Of a stretch of DNA of 64,000 nucleotides, positions 18,619-28,936 are shown one piece after another. Under the pieces are notes generated by a model, which was given only the letters and a program-made list of their open reading frames with translations, was not told where the DNA came from and made no database searches. Every line of letters starts with the position of its first letter. Positions within the stretch are counted from its first letter, which is position 1. Origin of the DNA: an uncultured Rhodospirillales bacterium (GTDB lineage Bacteria; Pseudomonadota; Alphaproteobacteria; ATCC43930; CGMCC-115725); the NCBI GenBank assembly GCA_903828515.1, contig CAIKMD010000007.1, positions 186,001-250,000 on the forward strand, read 5' to 3'. Position numbers and translations under genes: made by a program.

Positions 18619-19272
18619 ATGGCTCAAGCCATCCTGACGATCAGCAGCAAGAACTATTCGTCCTGGTCGATGCGGGGCTGGTTGCTCGCGCGTTTCTCGG
18701 GCTTGTCCTTTACCGAACAGGCGGTGCCGCCTGACGATCCCGACGCGCGTGCCGAGATATTGCTGCTCTCGCCGTCGATTCTGGTGCCGCGTCTCACCCA
18801 TGACGGCGTTTCGGTGTGGGACACGATGGCGCTCGGCGAATATCTCAACGAAGTCATGCCGGATGCCGGGCTGTTGCCGACCGAGCGTGTCGCGCGGGCG
18901 CATTGCCGGGCGATTTGCGGCGAAATGCACTCGGGTTTCGTCGCTCTGCGCTCGGCCCTGCCGATGAATCTGAAGGCGCATTTCCCGAATTTTTCGGTCT
19001 GGTCGCGCGCCCAGGCCGATATCGATCGCATCACCGCGGTCTGGCGCGAGTGCCTCGGGGCCTATGGCGGGCCGTTCCTCTTCGGCAAGCTCGGCATGGC
19101 CGACGCGATGTATGCGCCGGTGGTGACGCGCTTCAAGACCTATGACGTGAAGCTCGACAAGGCTTGTTCCGCCTATGCCGAACGGATCATGGCCTTGCCC
19201 GACATGAAGGAATGGATTGCCGCGGCAAAGCTCGAGCCGGAGGACATCGGCGAGCTTGAGGTCGAGTTTTAG
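18619..19272 (+). CDS. Glutathione S-transferase family protein (copy 1)
   Basis: 217 aa. Thioredoxin-like N-terminal domain with the NYSSWSMRGW segment, which holds the putative catalytic Ser, then an all-alpha C-terminal domain with GKLGMADAMYAPVVTRF. The length fits the family (200-230 aa). It is a clear paralogue of the minus-strand GST at 20000-20650: both share NYSSWS(M/L)RxW, EMH(S/A)GFV(A/P)LR and ADAMYAPVV(T/S)RF. The two flank a cupin gene. The subgroup resembles stress or xenobiotic GSTs; the substrate is unknown. Confidence 0.9.
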   Translation: MAQAILTISSKNYSSWSMRGWLLARFSGLSFTEQAVPPDDPDARAEILLLSPSILVPRLTHDGVSVWDTMALGEYLNEVMPDAGLLPTERVARAHCRAICGEMHSGFVALRSALPMNLKAHFPNFSVWSRAQADIDRITAVWRECLGAYGGPFLFGKLGMADAMYAPVVTRFKTYDVKLDKACSAYAERIMALPDMKEWIAAAKLEPEDIGELEVEF

Positions 19273-19542
19273 GTACGGCGGCGCTCAGTAATCGTCCAGC
19301 GCTTGCTCAAATCAGCGGCACCAACCGTGCGAAGCCGTCGCGCGGGTCCTGCATAAAGACCGGGCAGGGGTGTGACGAATGCCGATTTTACTGAAATGGC
19401 AGGTTTATTTTGTTACCCGCGCGATTGCGTCGCAGCCGGCTTGGCCACCGGCGAAGTGGCGCGGTTCTTGCGCGGGAAAGCGTTAGGAAAGGCCGCGCGA
19501 TTGCGCGACCTCGTCAGGACATCCCGCAAGAGGACCCCATTC

Positions 19543-19983
19543 ATGGATGACATGATCAGGACGGAGACCGGGTCGGATAACAAGTTTTCGCACGTGAAAG
19601 AGGGCGACACCGAATTCATCAGCGGGGGGTTGCGCGACTTTTTCACCTATCGCGATCTCGGCATTGCCGCCGCGACGAACGGCAAGGTCATCGCGCAATT
19701 GGTTCGCGCCAAGGAGGCGCCGGAAGCCGGTACCGGCTGGCACCGCCACGTCGCCGATTTCCATATCGTGCTGATGCTCAAAGGCTGGGCGCGGTTCATG
19801 TACGAAGACAAGCCGACCCTGGTCAAAGCCGGCGACTGCGTGCACCAGCGCCCCGGCATCGTGCACTTCCTGTTCGACTATTCCGAGGACATGGAATATC
19901 TGGAGATCGCCGGCCCGGCCGATTTCTCGACCATTCCGATGCCTGGCCCGGCACCCGTGCCGCCGCCGACGCCCTGGAAATAA
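19543..19983 (+). CDS. Cupin domain protein
   Basis: 146 aa from ATG 19543, preceded by AAGAGGA. A longer open frame from a GTG at 19372 has a basic, low-complexity extension and no good ribosome site. Cupin motif 1 is in TGWHRHVADFHIVLMLKGWA and motif 2 in AGDCVHQRPGIVHFLFDY; two His of motif 1 and the distal His are present. It ends in a Pro-rich tail. It lies between two GST paralogues, downstream of copy 1 and convergent with copy 2. The function is unassigned; a small-molecule oxygenase, isomerase or binding protein are possibilities. Confidence 0.8.
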   Translation: MDDMIRTETGSDNKFSHVKEGDTEFISGGLRDFFTYRDLGIAAATNGKVIAQLVRAKEAPEAGTGWHRHVADFHIVLMLKGWARFMYEDKPTLVKAGDCVHQRPGIVHFLFDYSEDMEYLEIAGPADFSTIPMPGPAPVPPPTPWK

Positions 19984-19999
19984 TGCCGGGGGAAGTGGT

Positions 20000-20650
20000 C
20001 TAGAACTCCCACTTCTCGATCACCATCGGTTCGTTCTTCGCGGCGGCGAGCCATTCCTGATAGGCCGGCCACGCGGTGATCGCGGCGGCATAAGCCTCGA
20101 TTTCGGGTTCGAGCGCGACCTTGAAGCTGCGAAAGCGGCTGACCACCGGCGCGTACATCGCGTCGGCGATGGTGAATGGGCCGAACAGAAAATCGCCGCC
20201 GTCGCCGAAACGCTTGCGGCAATCGAGCCACAGCGCGCCGATCCGGTCGATATCGCCCTGGATTTCCGGGATCAGTTCGCGGTCGAAAGTGGACCGCATG
20301 TTCATCGGGAAATGCTGGCGCAACGGCACGAATCCGGCGTGCATCTCCGCGGAGACGGCGCGCGCCAAAGCGCGCGCCTCGGTGTTTTCGGGCCATAATT
20401 TGGCGGAAGGGAAGGTTTCGGCGAGATATTCGCCGATCGCCAGCGATTCCCAGACGACCGTCGGCCCGTGGACCAGCGCCGGCACCTTGCCGGAGGGCGA
20501 ATGGCGCAGGATTTCGCCCCGCGTGGTGGGAGTCTGGATCGGAATGACGACCTCGTCGAAGGCGACTCCGGTCTGTTTCAACATCAGCCAGGCGCGCAAC
20601 GACCAGGACGAATAATTCTTGTTTCCGATATAGATGGTGAAGTCGGCCAT
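20000..20650 (-). CDS. Glutathione S-transferase family protein (copy 2)
   Basis: 216 aa. Same architecture as the GST at 18619-19272: NKNYSSWSLRAW at the N-terminus, SPSGKVPALVHG (cis-Pro region) and FTIADAMYAPVVSRFRSF in the helical domain. The opposite orientation and clear divergence suggest an old duplication that brackets the cupin gene. Divergent from the leucyl aminopeptidase gene across ~95 bp. Confidence 0.9.
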   Translation of the reverse strand: MADFTIYIGNKNYSSWSLRAWLMLKQTGVAFDEVVIPIQTPTTRGEILRHSPSGKVPALVHGPTVVWESLAIGEYLAETFPSAKLWPENTEARALARAVSAEMHAGFVPLRQHFPMNMRSTFDRELIPEIQGDIDRIGALWLDCRKRFGDGGDFLFGPFTIADAMYAPVVSRFRSFKVALEPEIEAYAAAITAWPAYQEWLAAAKNEPMVIEKWEF

Positions 20651-20745
20651 CTCTATCCTCGGCCTGGTTGACCCGCTGCCACTGTGACGGCAGCTTGGGT
20701 GCCGTGCAACCCCATGGCCGTCGCCATGGTTTCGGAGGGACTATT

Positions 20746-22131
20746 TTGCTCGACCATCTCGTTGCCCCGTTTGCGGGTGCCGTGCCGCTCTCTCCGGTCA
20801 CCGAGGAGGGTTTGGCCGATCTGCTCGCGCGCCTGGACGAGCCGCAGCGACGCTGGGTCGAAGCGACCCGCTATGTCGGCGAGGCGGGCAAGTTCGTGTT
20901 GTTGCCCGATGCGGGCGGCGGGCTGGCGCGCGTGCTGGTGGGGGTGAAGCCGGGCGAGGAGTTGTGGTCGCTGTCGGCGCTGCCCGATGCGTTGCCGCCC
21001 GGAGTCTATGCACTCGACGGCGCCATCGCGGCCGGTCCTGCCTCGCGCTACGCCCTGGGCTGGGCGCTCGGCTGCTACGCCTTCACCCGCTATCGCGCGC
21101 GGGACAAGGCCTGGGCCGATCTGGTGTGGCCCGAAGCGGCGGACCGGGGCTGGGTCGAGCGCCTGGCGCGCGGCATCGCGCTGGCCCGCGATCTCATCAA
21201 CACGCCGGCCGAGGATATGGGCCCGCCCGAACTGGCGGCTGCCGCCGAAGAAATCGCCGTGCGCAATGGCGCGCGCTTCCGGGTGATCGTCGGCGACGAT
21301 CTGTTGACCGAGAATTATCCGGCGATCCATGCGGTCGGCCGTGCGGCGGCCAAGGCACCGCGTCTCATCGATTTCATCTGGGGCAAGGAATCGGCACCCA
21401 AGGTCACGCTGGTCGGCAAGGGCGTGTGCTTCGACACGGGCGGGCTCGACCTCAAGACCGCCGGTGGCATGCGGATGATGAAAAAGGACATGGGCGGCGC
21501 GGCGACCCTGCTCGGTCTCGCCTCGGCGATCATGGAGGCAAAGCTTCCGGTACGCCTGCGCGTGATGATTCCGGCGGTCGAGAATGCGGTCGCTGGCAAC
21601 GCGTTCCGGCCGCTCGACATCATCAAGACCCGCAAGGGTATGACCGTCGAGGTCGGCAATACCGACGCCGAGGGACGTCTCATTCTGTGCGATGCGCTGC
21701 ACGAGGCGGCGCAGGAAAATCCGGCTCTGATGATCGACATGGCGACGCTGACCGGCGCGGCGCGGACCGCCTTGGGTCCTGACCTGCCGGCGCTCTTCGT
21801 CAACGACGACACGCTGGCTGGCGATATGCTGGCGGCCGGCACGGCGGAAGGCGATCCGATGTGGCGCCTGCCCCTGTGGAAGCCTTATCGCCAGATGATC
21901 ATGTCGCCGATCGCCGACATCAACAACGTCTCGGAATCGGGTTTCGCCGGCGCGATCACCGCGGCGCTTTATCTCGAGGCCTTTGTGCCCGCCGCGGTTT
22001 CCTGGGCGCATATCGATACCTATGCCTGGAACCAGAAGAACCGGCCGGGCCGGCCCGAGGGCGGCGAGGCACTGGCCTTGCGCGCGCTCTATCGCCTGAT
22101 CGAGGAGCGCTTCGGCCATGGCCCGCGCTAG
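20746..22131 (+). CDS. Leucyl aminopeptidase family protein (peptidase M17)
   Basis: 461 aa, starting at TTG 20746; GGAGGG (20734-20739) lies 6 bp upstream, while an in-frame ATG 26 codons earlier has no such site. M17 enzymes are cytosolic hexameric metallo-exopeptidases. Metal and catalytic motifs are seen: VGKGVCFDTGGLDLK, MKKDMGGAA and the NTDAEGRL signature. The N-terminal domain is short, as in the alphaproteobacterial PepA-like/PepB group. The gene ends with a 14-bp overlap with a small membrane protein gene. Confidence 0.92.
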   Translation: MLDHLVAPFAGAVPLSPVTEEGLADLLARLDEPQRRWVEATRYVGEAGKFVLLPDAGGGLARVLVGVKPGEELWSLSALPDALPPGVYALDGAIAAGPASRYALGWALGCYAFTRYRARDKAWADLVWPEAADRGWVERLARGIALARDLINTPAEDMGPPELAAAAEEIAVRNGARFRVIVGDDLLTENYPAIHAVGRAAAKAPRLIDFIWGKESAPKVTLVGKGVCFDTGGLDLKTAGGMRMMKKDMGGAATLLGLASAIMEAKLPVRLRVMIPAVENAVAGNAFRPLDIIKTRKGMTVEVGNTDAEGRLILCDALHEAAQENPALMIDMATLTGAARTALGPDLPALFVNDDTLAGDMLAAGTAEGDPMWRLPLWKPYRQMIMSPIADINNVSESGFAGAITAALYLEAFVPAAVSWAHIDTYAWNQKNRPGRPEGGEALALRALYRLIEERFGHGPR

Positions 22132-22567
22132 CGCGACCCGCAAACGTCCGGGAACGCGGGGGCCGACGACGACGGGGGACAAGGACAAACTCCCGCCGGC
22201 GATTCGTTTCAAGCGCAAGCTCGGCGGTCAGGAAAAAAGCGTTTCCACGGGTTTCGCGTGGGACTTGTTTCTGTTCACCGGCTTGTTCGGTGCCCCATTG
22301 TTCTGGCGCCGCCTGCCGCAATGGGGCGCAGCGGTGCTGGTGCTTTGGCTGCTCGTCATCGTCGCCGGCAGCGTACGCGCGAGCACCGAGGCGACCAACG
22401 TCGCCGAACTCGTGCTGTTCGCGCTTTTCCTCGTGCTTCAGGTCGGCCTGGGCTTTTTCGGCAACCGGCTGATGGCGAAGACGCTGCTCTCGCACGGCTG
22501 GGTCGTCGATCAGCCCAACGATCCGGGCACCAAGCGCGTGATCCAGCGCTGGGGCCTGGCGACTTAA
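22118..22567 (+). CDS. Small membrane protein, DUF2628-like
   Basis: 149 aa. A basic N-terminal ~45 residues is followed by a segment around WDLFLFTGLFGAPLFWRRLP and two hydrophobic helices (VLVLWLLVIVAG; LVLFALFLVLQVGLGFFGN). The helix-FFGNRLMAKTLLSHGW ending resembles DUF2628 proteins, whose role is unknown. The start overlaps the aminopeptidase by 14 bp, so it is translated from the same message, and the end overlaps the convergent yejF stop by 4 bp. Confidence 0.75.
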   Translation: MARASATRKRPGTRGPTTTGDKDKLPPAIRFKRKLGGQEKSVSTGFAWDLFLFTGLFGAPLFWRRLPQWGAAVLVLWLLVIVAGSVRASTEATNVAELVLFALFLVLQVGLGFFGNRLMAKTLLSHGWVVDQPNDPGTKRVIQRWGLAT

Positions 22568-24156
22568 AGCGTCTCCAGATCGAACGCCGCCGCCATCAGC
22601 GCGCGGGTATAGGCGGTCTTCGGCGCGTTAAAGATCGTCTCGGCCGGGCCGCTTTCGACCACCTTGCCGTCCTTCATCACCATGATCGCATGGGCGAGCG
22701 CCTTCACCACGCGCAGGTCGTGGCTGATGAAGAGATAGGCGAGGCCGTGCCGCGCCTGCAGATCGCGCAGCAGTTCGACCATCTGCGCCTGCACCGACAT
22801 GTCGAGCGCGGAGGTCGGCTCGTCGAGGACGACGAGGCGCGGTTTCAGCACCAGGGCGCGGGCGAGCGCGATGCGCTGGCGCTGGCCGCCGGAGAATTCA
22901 TGCGGATAGCGATCGGCGGCACTCGGATCGAGCCCCACCTCGACGAGCGCGCGCTCGATCTCGACGCGGCGCGCGGCGGCGTTGCCGCCGATGCGATGAA
23001 CCTTCAAACCTTCCTCGATGATCTGTCCGGCGGAGAGCCGCGGCGACAGGCTCGAGAACGGATCCTGAAACACGATCTGCATCGCCCGGCGCAACGGCCG
23101 CATCGCATTGCCCGAGAGAGCGTCGATGCGCTTGCCGTCGAAGCTGATCGCGCCCCTGCTGTCGATGAGGCGCAGGAGGGCGAGGGCGAGCGTGGTTTTG
23201 CCCGATCCGCTTTCGCCGACCACGCCCAGCGTCTCGCCCGCGCGCAGCATGACGTCGACGCCGTCGACGGCTTTCACATTCGATGTGGTTCGGCGCAGCA
23301 ACCCGGTCTTGATCGGAAACCAGACGCGCAGGTCGCTCGATTGCAGCAGAACCGGCGCTTGCGTCTCGGGACGAAGCGGCTTGCCCTTGGGTTCGGCGGC
23401 GAGAAGTTTTTTCGTATAGGCGTGTTGCGGCCGGGTGAAAATCTCATGCGTCGTGCCGCGTTCGACGATCTCACCTTCGGTCATCACCAGCACGCGGTCG
23501 GCCATCTTGCGCACGATGGTAAGGTCGTGGGTGATCAGGAACAGCGCCATGCCGAACCGTGCTTGAAGGTCTTTCAGGAGCTTCAGGATCTGCGCCTGGA
23601 TGGTGACGTCGAGCGCCGTGGTCGGCTCGTCGGCAATCAGGATGTCGGGCTCGTTGGCCAAGGCCATCGCGATCATCACGCGTTGGCGCTGGCCGCCCGA
23701 GAGCTGATGCGGATAGGCGGAGAGACGGCTCTCGGCCTCGGGCAGGCCGACGAGATGCAGGAGTTCGATCGCGCGTGCCCGCGCGGCGGCGCCGTTCATC
23801 GCCTTGTGCAGATGCAGCGTCTCGACGATCTGTTTTTCGATGGTGTGCAGCGGATTGAGCGAGGTCATCGGCTCCTGAAACACCATCGCGATCCGGTTGC
23901 CGCGAATGTGCCGCAGGGCCGCCTCGCTGGCGCCGACCAGTTCCTGCCCGTCGAAGGTGATCGAACTGCCCGGCCCATGGCTCGCGGGCGGATAGGGCAG
24001 GAGTTGCAGGATCGACAACGCCGTCACCGACTTGCCCGATCCGGATTCGCCGACGAGCGCGACCGTCTCGCCCTTCTCGATGTCGAATGAAATTCCGCGC
24101 ACCGCGCGGGCGGTGCCGAAATCGACGGTGAGGTTTTTGATTGCGAGCAACGCCAT
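22564..24156 (-). CDS. yejF: Peptide ABC transporter, double ATP-binding protein
   Basis: 530 aa with two complete ABC modules: Walker A GESGSGKS (~37-44) and GESGSGKT (~315-322), signature LSGGQRQR and FSGGQRQR, Walker [10 protein letters not shown] and [10 protein letters not shown] fused double ATPase is the layout of YejF, which powers import of peptides (microcin C in E. coli). Last gene of yejABEF; its ATG overlaps the yejE stop by 1 bp. Confidence 0.93.
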   Translation of the reverse strand: MALLAIKNLTVDFGTARAVRGISFDIEKGETVALVGESGSGKSVTALSILQLLPYPPASHGPGSSITFDGQELVGASEAALRHIRGNRIAMVFQEPMTSLNPLHTIEKQIVETLHLHKAMNGAAARARAIELLHLVGLPEAESRLSAYPHQLSGGQRQRVMIAMALANEPDILIADEPTTALDVTIQAQILKLLKDLQARFGMALFLITHDLTIVRKMADRVLVMTEGEIVERGTTHEIFTRPQHAYTKKLLAAEPKGKPLRPETQAPVLLQSSDLRVWFPIKTGLLRRTTSNVKAVDGVDVMLRAGETLGVVGESGSGKTTLALALLRLIDSRGAISFDGKRIDALSGNAMRPLRRAMQIVFQDPFSSLSPRLSAGQIIEEGLKVHRIGGNAAARRVEIERALVEVGLDPSAADRYPHEFSGGQRQRIALARALVLKPRLVVLDEPTSALDMSVQAQMVELLRDLQARHGLAYLFISHDLRVVKALAHAIMVMKDGKVVESGPAETIFNAPKTAYTRALMAAAFDLETL

Positions 24157-25172
24157 CAGCCAGTCTTTCGCGGATCAAATGCGTCGCGCACGGCCTCGCC
24201 GATGAAGATCAGCAGGCTCAGCATCACGGCGAGCACCAGGAACGCGGTAAGGCCCAGCCACGGCGCCTGGAGATTGGCTTTGCCTTGCGCCAGCAATTCG
24301 CCGAGCGAAGGCGAGCCGGGCGGCAGGCCGAAGCCGAGGAAGTCGAGCGAGGTCAAGGTCGTGATCGATCCGTTGAGGATGAAGGGCAGGAAGGTCAGCG
24401 TCGCCACCATGGCATTGGGGAGGACGTGGCGCCAGATGATGGTGGGATTGCCGACGCCCAAGGCCCGCGCGGCGCGGACATAATCGAAATTCCGTGCGCG
24501 CAGGAATTCGGCGCGCACCAGATCGACCAGCGACATCCACGAGAACAACAGCATGATGAGCAGGAGCCACCAGAAATTCGGCTCGACGATGCTCGAGAGG
24601 ATGATGAGCAGATAAAGCACCGGCAATCCGGACCAGATCTCCATGAAACGCTGAAACCCGATATCGACGATCCCGCCGTAGTAACCCTGGATCGCACCGG
24701 CCGCGACGCCGATGACCGAACTGACGATGGTGAGCGTCAGGCCGAACAGCACCGAAATGCGGAACCCATAGATCAGACGGGCGAGCACGTCGCGGCCCTG
24801 GTCGTCGGTGCCGAGCCAGTCGACGCCGTCGGGCGGCGAGGGCGCCGGCGAGCGCAAATCGTAATTGATCGTCGCGTCGGCGAAGGGGATCGGCGGCCAG
24901 ATCATGTAGCCCTTGGCGTCGATCTTCGCGATGAGGTCGGGATCGCGGAAATCGGCATTGGTCGGCAGGTCGCCGCCCACCGCGCTTTCGGGATAATCGA
25001 CGAAGACCGGAAAGAGGAAATGCCCGTCGTAACGAACCAGCAAGGGCCGGTCGTTGGCGATCACCTCGGCGCAAAGGCTCAGGCCGAACAGCACGAGGAA
25101 AATCCACAACGACCACCAGCCACGCCGGTTGGCGCGGAAATTCCGCAGGCGGCGTTGGGTGAGGGGCGTCAT
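24156..25172 (-). CDS. yejE: Peptide ABC transporter permease
   Basis: 338 aa, starting at ATG 25172, which overlaps the yejB stop by 4 bp (ATGA). Layout: a short cytoplasmic N-terminus ([14 protein letters not shown]), TM1 at ~20-40, a periplasmic stretch of ~100 residues as in YejE/OppC-type permeases, then five hydrophobic segments. The EAA-type loop is visible in [23 protein letters not shown]. It forms the channel with YejB. Confidence 0.93.
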   Translation of the reverse strand: MTPLTQRRLRNFRANRRGWWSLWIFLVLFGLSLCAEVIANDRPLLVRYDGHFLFPVFVDYPESAVGGDLPTNADFRDPDLIAKIDAKGYMIWPPIPFADATINYDLRSPAPSPPDGVDWLGTDDQGRDVLARLIYGFRISVLFGLTLTIVSSVIGVAAGAIQGYYGGIVDIGFQRFMEIWSGLPVLYLLIILSSIVEPNFWWLLLIMLLFSWMSLVDLVRAEFLRARNFDYVRAARALGVGNPTIIWRHVLPNAMVATLTFLPFILNGSITTLTSLDFLGFGLPPGSPSLGELLAQGKANLQAPWLGLTAFLVLAVMLSLLIFIGEAVRDAFDPRKTG

Positions 25173-26254
25173 CCGCCGCGCGTCCCGAAATCGATGCGCG
25201 GATCGACCATCATATAGGTCAGGTCGCTGATGAGTTTCAGCCCGAGCCCGACCAGCGTGTAGATGTAGAGCGTCGCGAACATGATCGGGTAATCGCGCGC
25301 GATCGCGGCCTGGAAGCCGAGCAGGCCCAGGCCATCCAGGGAGAAGATCACCTCGACCAGCAACGCGCCGGTGAAGAGGATGCCGACGAAGGCCGCCGGG
25401 AAGCCCGCGATCACCAGCAGCATCGCGTTGCGGAACACATGCCCATAAAGGACGCGGCGGGCGCTCAATCCCTTGGCGCGCGCGGTCACGACGTATTGCT
25501 TGCCGATCTCTTCGAGGAAGCAGTTCTTGGTCAGCATGACGAGGCTGGCGAAGCCGCCGATGACGAGGGACAAAACCGGCAGCGCGATGTGCCAGAAATA
25601 ATCGCCGATTTTGTGAAGCGTCGAGAATTCCGCCCAGCCGTCGGAGGTGAGACCGCGCAGCGGAAACCAGCTCAGATAGGAGCCGCCGGCGAACAGCACG
25701 ATCAAGACGACCGCGAAGAGGAATCCCGGAATCGCGTAGCCGACGATGACGACGGCGCTGGTCCAGATATCGAAGGCGCTGCCGTCGCGGACCGCCTTGC
25801 GGATGCCCAAGGGGATCGAGATGAAATAGATCAGCAGCGTGGTCCACAGACCGAGCGAGATCGACACCGGCAGCTTGTCGCCGATCAGTTTGATCACCGG
25901 GCGGTCCTGATAAAAACTCGAGCCGAAATCGAAGCGCAGATAGTTCTTGAGCATGATCCAGAACCGCTCGGGTGCCGGTTTGTCGAAGCCATAGAGCTTG
26001 TTGATCTCGGCAATGAACTGCGGGTCGAGGCCGCGGGAACCGCGCGACTGGCTGGTGGCGGCCCCGCCGCCAGCCAACTCGCCGCCGCCGCCCGAGACGC
26101 GCTCGAGCGATCCGCCGGCGGTGCCCTTCAGTTGCGCGATCAATTGATCGACCGGCCCGCCGGGTGCGGCCTGCACGATGACGAAGTTCACCAGGATGAT
26201 GGCGAAGAGCGTCGGAATGATCAGCAGGATGCGGCGGGCCGCATAGGCGAGCAT
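25169..26254 (-). CDS. yejB: Peptide ABC transporter permease
   Basis: 361 aa from ATG 26254; the longer open frame upstream overlaps yejA. OppB-type permease: TM1 in [26 protein letters not shown] after it, then a periplasmic region and five further TMs with an EAA-like loop ([21 protein letters not shown]). A Gly/Ser-rich insertion (~78-105) is longer than in E. coli YejB and looks flexible. It lies 22 bp after yejA and overlaps yejE by 4 bp. Confidence 0.93.
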   Translation of the reverse strand: MLAYAARRILLIIPTLFAIILVNFVIVQAAPGGPVDQLIAQLKGTAGGSLERVSGGGGELAGGGAATSQSRGSRGLDPQFIAEINKLYGFDKPAPERFWIMLKNYLRFDFGSSFYQDRPVIKLIGDKLPVSISLGLWTTLLIYFISIPLGIRKAVRDGSAFDIWTSAVVIVGYAIPGFLFAVVLIVLFAGGSYLSWFPLRGLTSDGWAEFSTLHKIGDYFWHIALPVLSLVIGGFASLVMLTKNCFLEEIGKQYVVTARAKGLSARRVLYGHVFRNAMLLVIAGFPAAFVGILFTGALLVEVIFSLDGLGLLGFQAAIARDYPIMFATLYIYTLVGLGLKLISDLTYMMVDPRIDFGTRGG

Positions 26255-26276
26255 CAGACGCGCGCCTCTTGCCTGT

Positions 26277-28106
26277 TCACTTGGCGACCGCCGGCTTCTT
26301 GGCCTCGACCGCGCCCGCGCGGCTCGCATCGACCCACCAGGTATCGAGCGACAGCGCATAGGGCGGGGAATTCTTCGGCCGCGCGAACTTGTCCCAATAG
26401 GCGACGCGGAAATACGAGAGGTACCAGTTCGGCAACACCTCGTAGCTCCAACTCAGCACGCGATCGAGTGCGTGGGTGCGGGTGATCAGGCTCTGGCGGT
26501 CGGGGGCGCCGATGATGAGATCGACCAGCGCGTCGACCGCCTTGTTCTTGATGCCCATGAGATTGTCGCCGCCCGGCTCGTCGGCGGCGGCCGAACTCCA
26601 ATACTGGCGCTGCTCGTTGCCGGGCGACAGCGATTCGCCCATCGCCACCACCGCCATGTCGAAATCGAAGGCACGCATACGGTTCTCGTATTGCGCGGGG
26701 TCGATGCTGCGCACGTTCATCTTGACGCCGATGCGCGCGAGGTTCTGGGCAAAGGGCAGCACGACGCGCTCGAATTCGGGCTGTGCGAGGATGAATTCGA
26801 ACTCGAACGGCTGGCCGGTCTTGTCGTTGACCATCTTGCCGTTCTTCACCGACCAGCCGGCGTCGGCGAAAAGCTGCAACGCGTTACGCAGATTGTCGCG
26901 AATGTTGCCGCTGCCGTCGGTCTTCGGCGGATTGTATTCGGTGGTCAGCGCCTGCGGCGGGATCTGATCCTTGAACGGCTCGAGGAGCTTCAATTCTTCG
27001 GCGCTCGGCGCGCCGGTCTCGGCCAATTCCGAATTCGAGAAAAAGCTGCGGCTCCGCGTATAGGCGCCATAGAACAGGTTCTTGTTCGCCCATTCGAAGT
27101 CATAGAGCGCGACGATCGCTTCGCGCACGCGCACGTCCTGGAACAGCGGCTTGCGCGTGTTGAAGCCGAAGCCCTGCATGCCTTGCGGCACCTGGTTGGG
27201 GATCTGGTCCTTCTTGATCAGGCCGGCGGTGAGGGCGGGGCTGTCGTAACCGATCGCCCAGTTCTTGGCGACGTTCTCGACGCGAATGTCGTATTGCCCG
27301 GCCTTGAACGCTTCGAGCGCGATGGTCTGGTCGCGGTAATAGTCGTAACGGATCGTGTCGAAATTATTGCGGCCGCGATTGACCGGCAAATCCTTGGCCC
27401 AATAGTCGGTCACGCGCTGATAGGTGATCGCGCGGCCGGGATCGATACTCGCAACCTTGTAGGCGCCGCTGCCGACCGGTGCGTCGAGCGTCGTCTTGTC
27501 AAAGCCGATCCTGGTCCAATAGACCTTCGACAACACCGGCATCTCGCCGACGATGGTCGGCAATTCGCGATTGTCGCCGGTCTTGAAGGTGAATTTGACC
27601 GCGCGGTCGCCGACCTTCTCGGCCTTGGTCACGTCGGCGTAATAGAGCCGATAGCGCGGATGGCCTTGCGCTTTGAGCGTCTCGAAGGTCCACACCACAT
27701 CGTCAGCGGTGATCGGCGTGCCGTCCTGAAACCGTGCGGCGGTCCGGATCGTGTAGGTGACCGAGGTTTTGTCGGGCGCGACGTCGGCGCTTTCGGCGAC
27801 GAGGCCATATTCCGCCCCCGCCTCGTCCGCGGCCTGCACCATCAGCGTGTCGTAGACGAGGCCGATCCCGGCGGCGGCCTGGCCCTTCAGGGTGAAGGGA
27901 TTGAGCGTATCGAACGTGCCGATCGCCGAATATTTGATCGCGCCGCCTTTGGGGGCGTCGGGATTCACGTAATCGAAATGGGTGAAATTCGCCGGATATT
28001 TGAGATCGCCGAACAGCGACAAGCCATGGCGGGGCTCGGCGAATGCCGGGCTCACGCCCAATGCAGCCAGCGTGAAAAGAACGGCGAGTCGGCGGCACAT
28101 TTTCAT
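26277..28106 (-). CDS. yejA: Extracellular peptide-binding protein of Yej transporter
   Basis: 609 aa with a signal peptide (MKMCRR, hydrophobic core, PAFA-EP). SBP_bac_5 family, long YejA type: [29 protein letters not shown] is the characteristic start of YejA homologues, and PVGSGAYKV and the [13 protein letters not shown] region are also conserved. It captures peptides in the periplasm for YejBEF. First gene of the operon. An in-frame ATG two codons in is an equally good start. Confidence 0.93.
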   Translation of the reverse strand: MKMCRRLAVLFTLAALGVSPAFAEPRHGLSLFGDLKYPANFTHFDYVNPDAPKGGAIKYSAIGTFDTLNPFTLKGQAAAGIGLVYDTLMVQAADEAGAEYGLVAESADVAPDKTSVTYTIRTAARFQDGTPITADDVVWTFETLKAQGHPRYRLYYADVTKAEKVGDRAVKFTFKTGDNRELPTIVGEMPVLSKVYWTRIGFDKTTLDAPVGSGAYKVASIDPGRAITYQRVTDYWAKDLPVNRGRNNFDTIRYDYYRDQTIALEAFKAGQYDIRVENVAKNWAIGYDSPALTAGLIKKDQIPNQVPQGMQGFGFNTRKPLFQDVRVREAIVALYDFEWANKNLFYGAYTRSRSFFSNSELAETGAPSAEELKLLEPFKDQIPPQALTTEYNPPKTDGSGNIRDNLRNALQLFADAGWSVKNGKMVNDKTGQPFEFEFILAQPEFERVVLPFAQNLARIGVKMNVRSIDPAQYENRMRAFDFDMAVVAMGESLSPGNEQRQYWSSAAADEPGGDNLMGIKNKAVDALVDLIIGAPDRQSLITRTHALDRVLSWSYEVLPNWYLSYFRVAYWDKFARPKNSPPYALSLDTWWVDASRAGAVEAKKPAVAK

Positions 28107-28128
28107 GGTCGCCGAGTGTAGAGGAAAT

Positions 28129-28911
28129 CTACCGGCGCGCCAAAACCGCGCGGGCTTTGCGGGCCAGGGCCTTGTCGCCCGAAGCGACGACCCGCCCGTC
28201 CGAGTGCAGCGACAACGCCTTGCCGCTCCAATCGGTGATGATGCCGCCCGCGCCCGCGATCACCGGGGCGAGCGCGCAATAATCGTAAGGTTTCAGTTGA
28301 GCCTCGACGACAAGGTCGATGAAGCCCGAGGCCAGCAGCGCATAGGCGTAGCAATCGGCGCCGAAGCGCGCGAGCTTCACCGCACCGCGCAGCCGCTCGA
28401 ACGGCTTGGCGTTGGGCTTGGTGAACATGTCGGGGCTGGTCGCATAGAGCGTCGCCTCGGCAAGGCTGCGGCAGGCGCGCGTCGAGACCGGCTTGCCGTT
28501 GAGCGTGGTCTTGCGGCCCGCGGCGCCGATCCAGCGCTCTCTTTGGATCGGCTGATCGATCACGCCGAGGATCGGCGTGCCGCGCCAGGTCAGCGCGATG
28601 AGAGTTCCGAACAGCGGCACACCGCTGATGAAGGATTTGGTGCCGTCGATCGGGTCGAGCACCCAGACGTAATCGGCGGTGTCGTTGCTGCGCCCGAATT
28701 CCTCGCCGACGATGCCGTGATCGGGAAATTTCTGGGCGATGAGACGGCGCATCGCGCGCTCGGCCCCACGGTCGGCGATGGTGACCGGCGTCAGGTCGGA
28801 TTTCTGGTCGATCGCAAACTTGCGCCGGAAATAGCGCCGGATGACCGCGCCCGCCGCATCGGCGAGGCTTTCGGCGAGCGCGAGTTGCGCGGCGGTGACT
28901 TTGGCCGTCAT
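28129..28911 (-). CDS. hisN: Histidinol-phosphatase, inositol monophosphatase family
   Basis: 260 aa. ATG 28911 chosen over an upstream in-frame ATG that overlaps the cytochrome c gene. Metal-binding motifs of the family: GEEFG (near residue 70), DPIDGTKSF (~86-94) and the C-terminal YDYCALAPVIAGAGG. In Alphaproteobacteria this subgroup dephosphorylates L-histidinol phosphate, the penultimate step of histidine synthesis; a general inositol-phosphatase role cannot be excluded. Same strand and close to both cytochrome c and yejA genes. Confidence 0.88.
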   Translation of the reverse strand: MTAKVTAAQLALAESLADAAGAVIRRYFRRKFAIDQKSDLTPVTIADRGAERAMRRLIAQKFPDHGIVGEEFGRSNDTADYVWVLDPIDGTKSFISGVPLFGTLIALTWRGTPILGVIDQPIQRERWIGAAGRKTTLNGKPVSTRACRSLAEATLYATSPDMFTKPNAKPFERLRGAVKLARFGADCYAYALLASGFIDLVVEAQLKPYDYCALAPVIAGAGGIITDWSGKALSLHSDGRVVASGDKALARKARAVLARR

Positions 28912-28936
28912 GCCGCGCGCCGGATCGCGGGGCGTG

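Noticed and set aside
20668-20745. 26-codon N-terminal extension of the aminopeptidase from an ATG at 20668
   Set aside because: No ribosome site, Cys/His-rich sequence unlike M17 proteins, and GGAGGG placed for the TTG at 20746.
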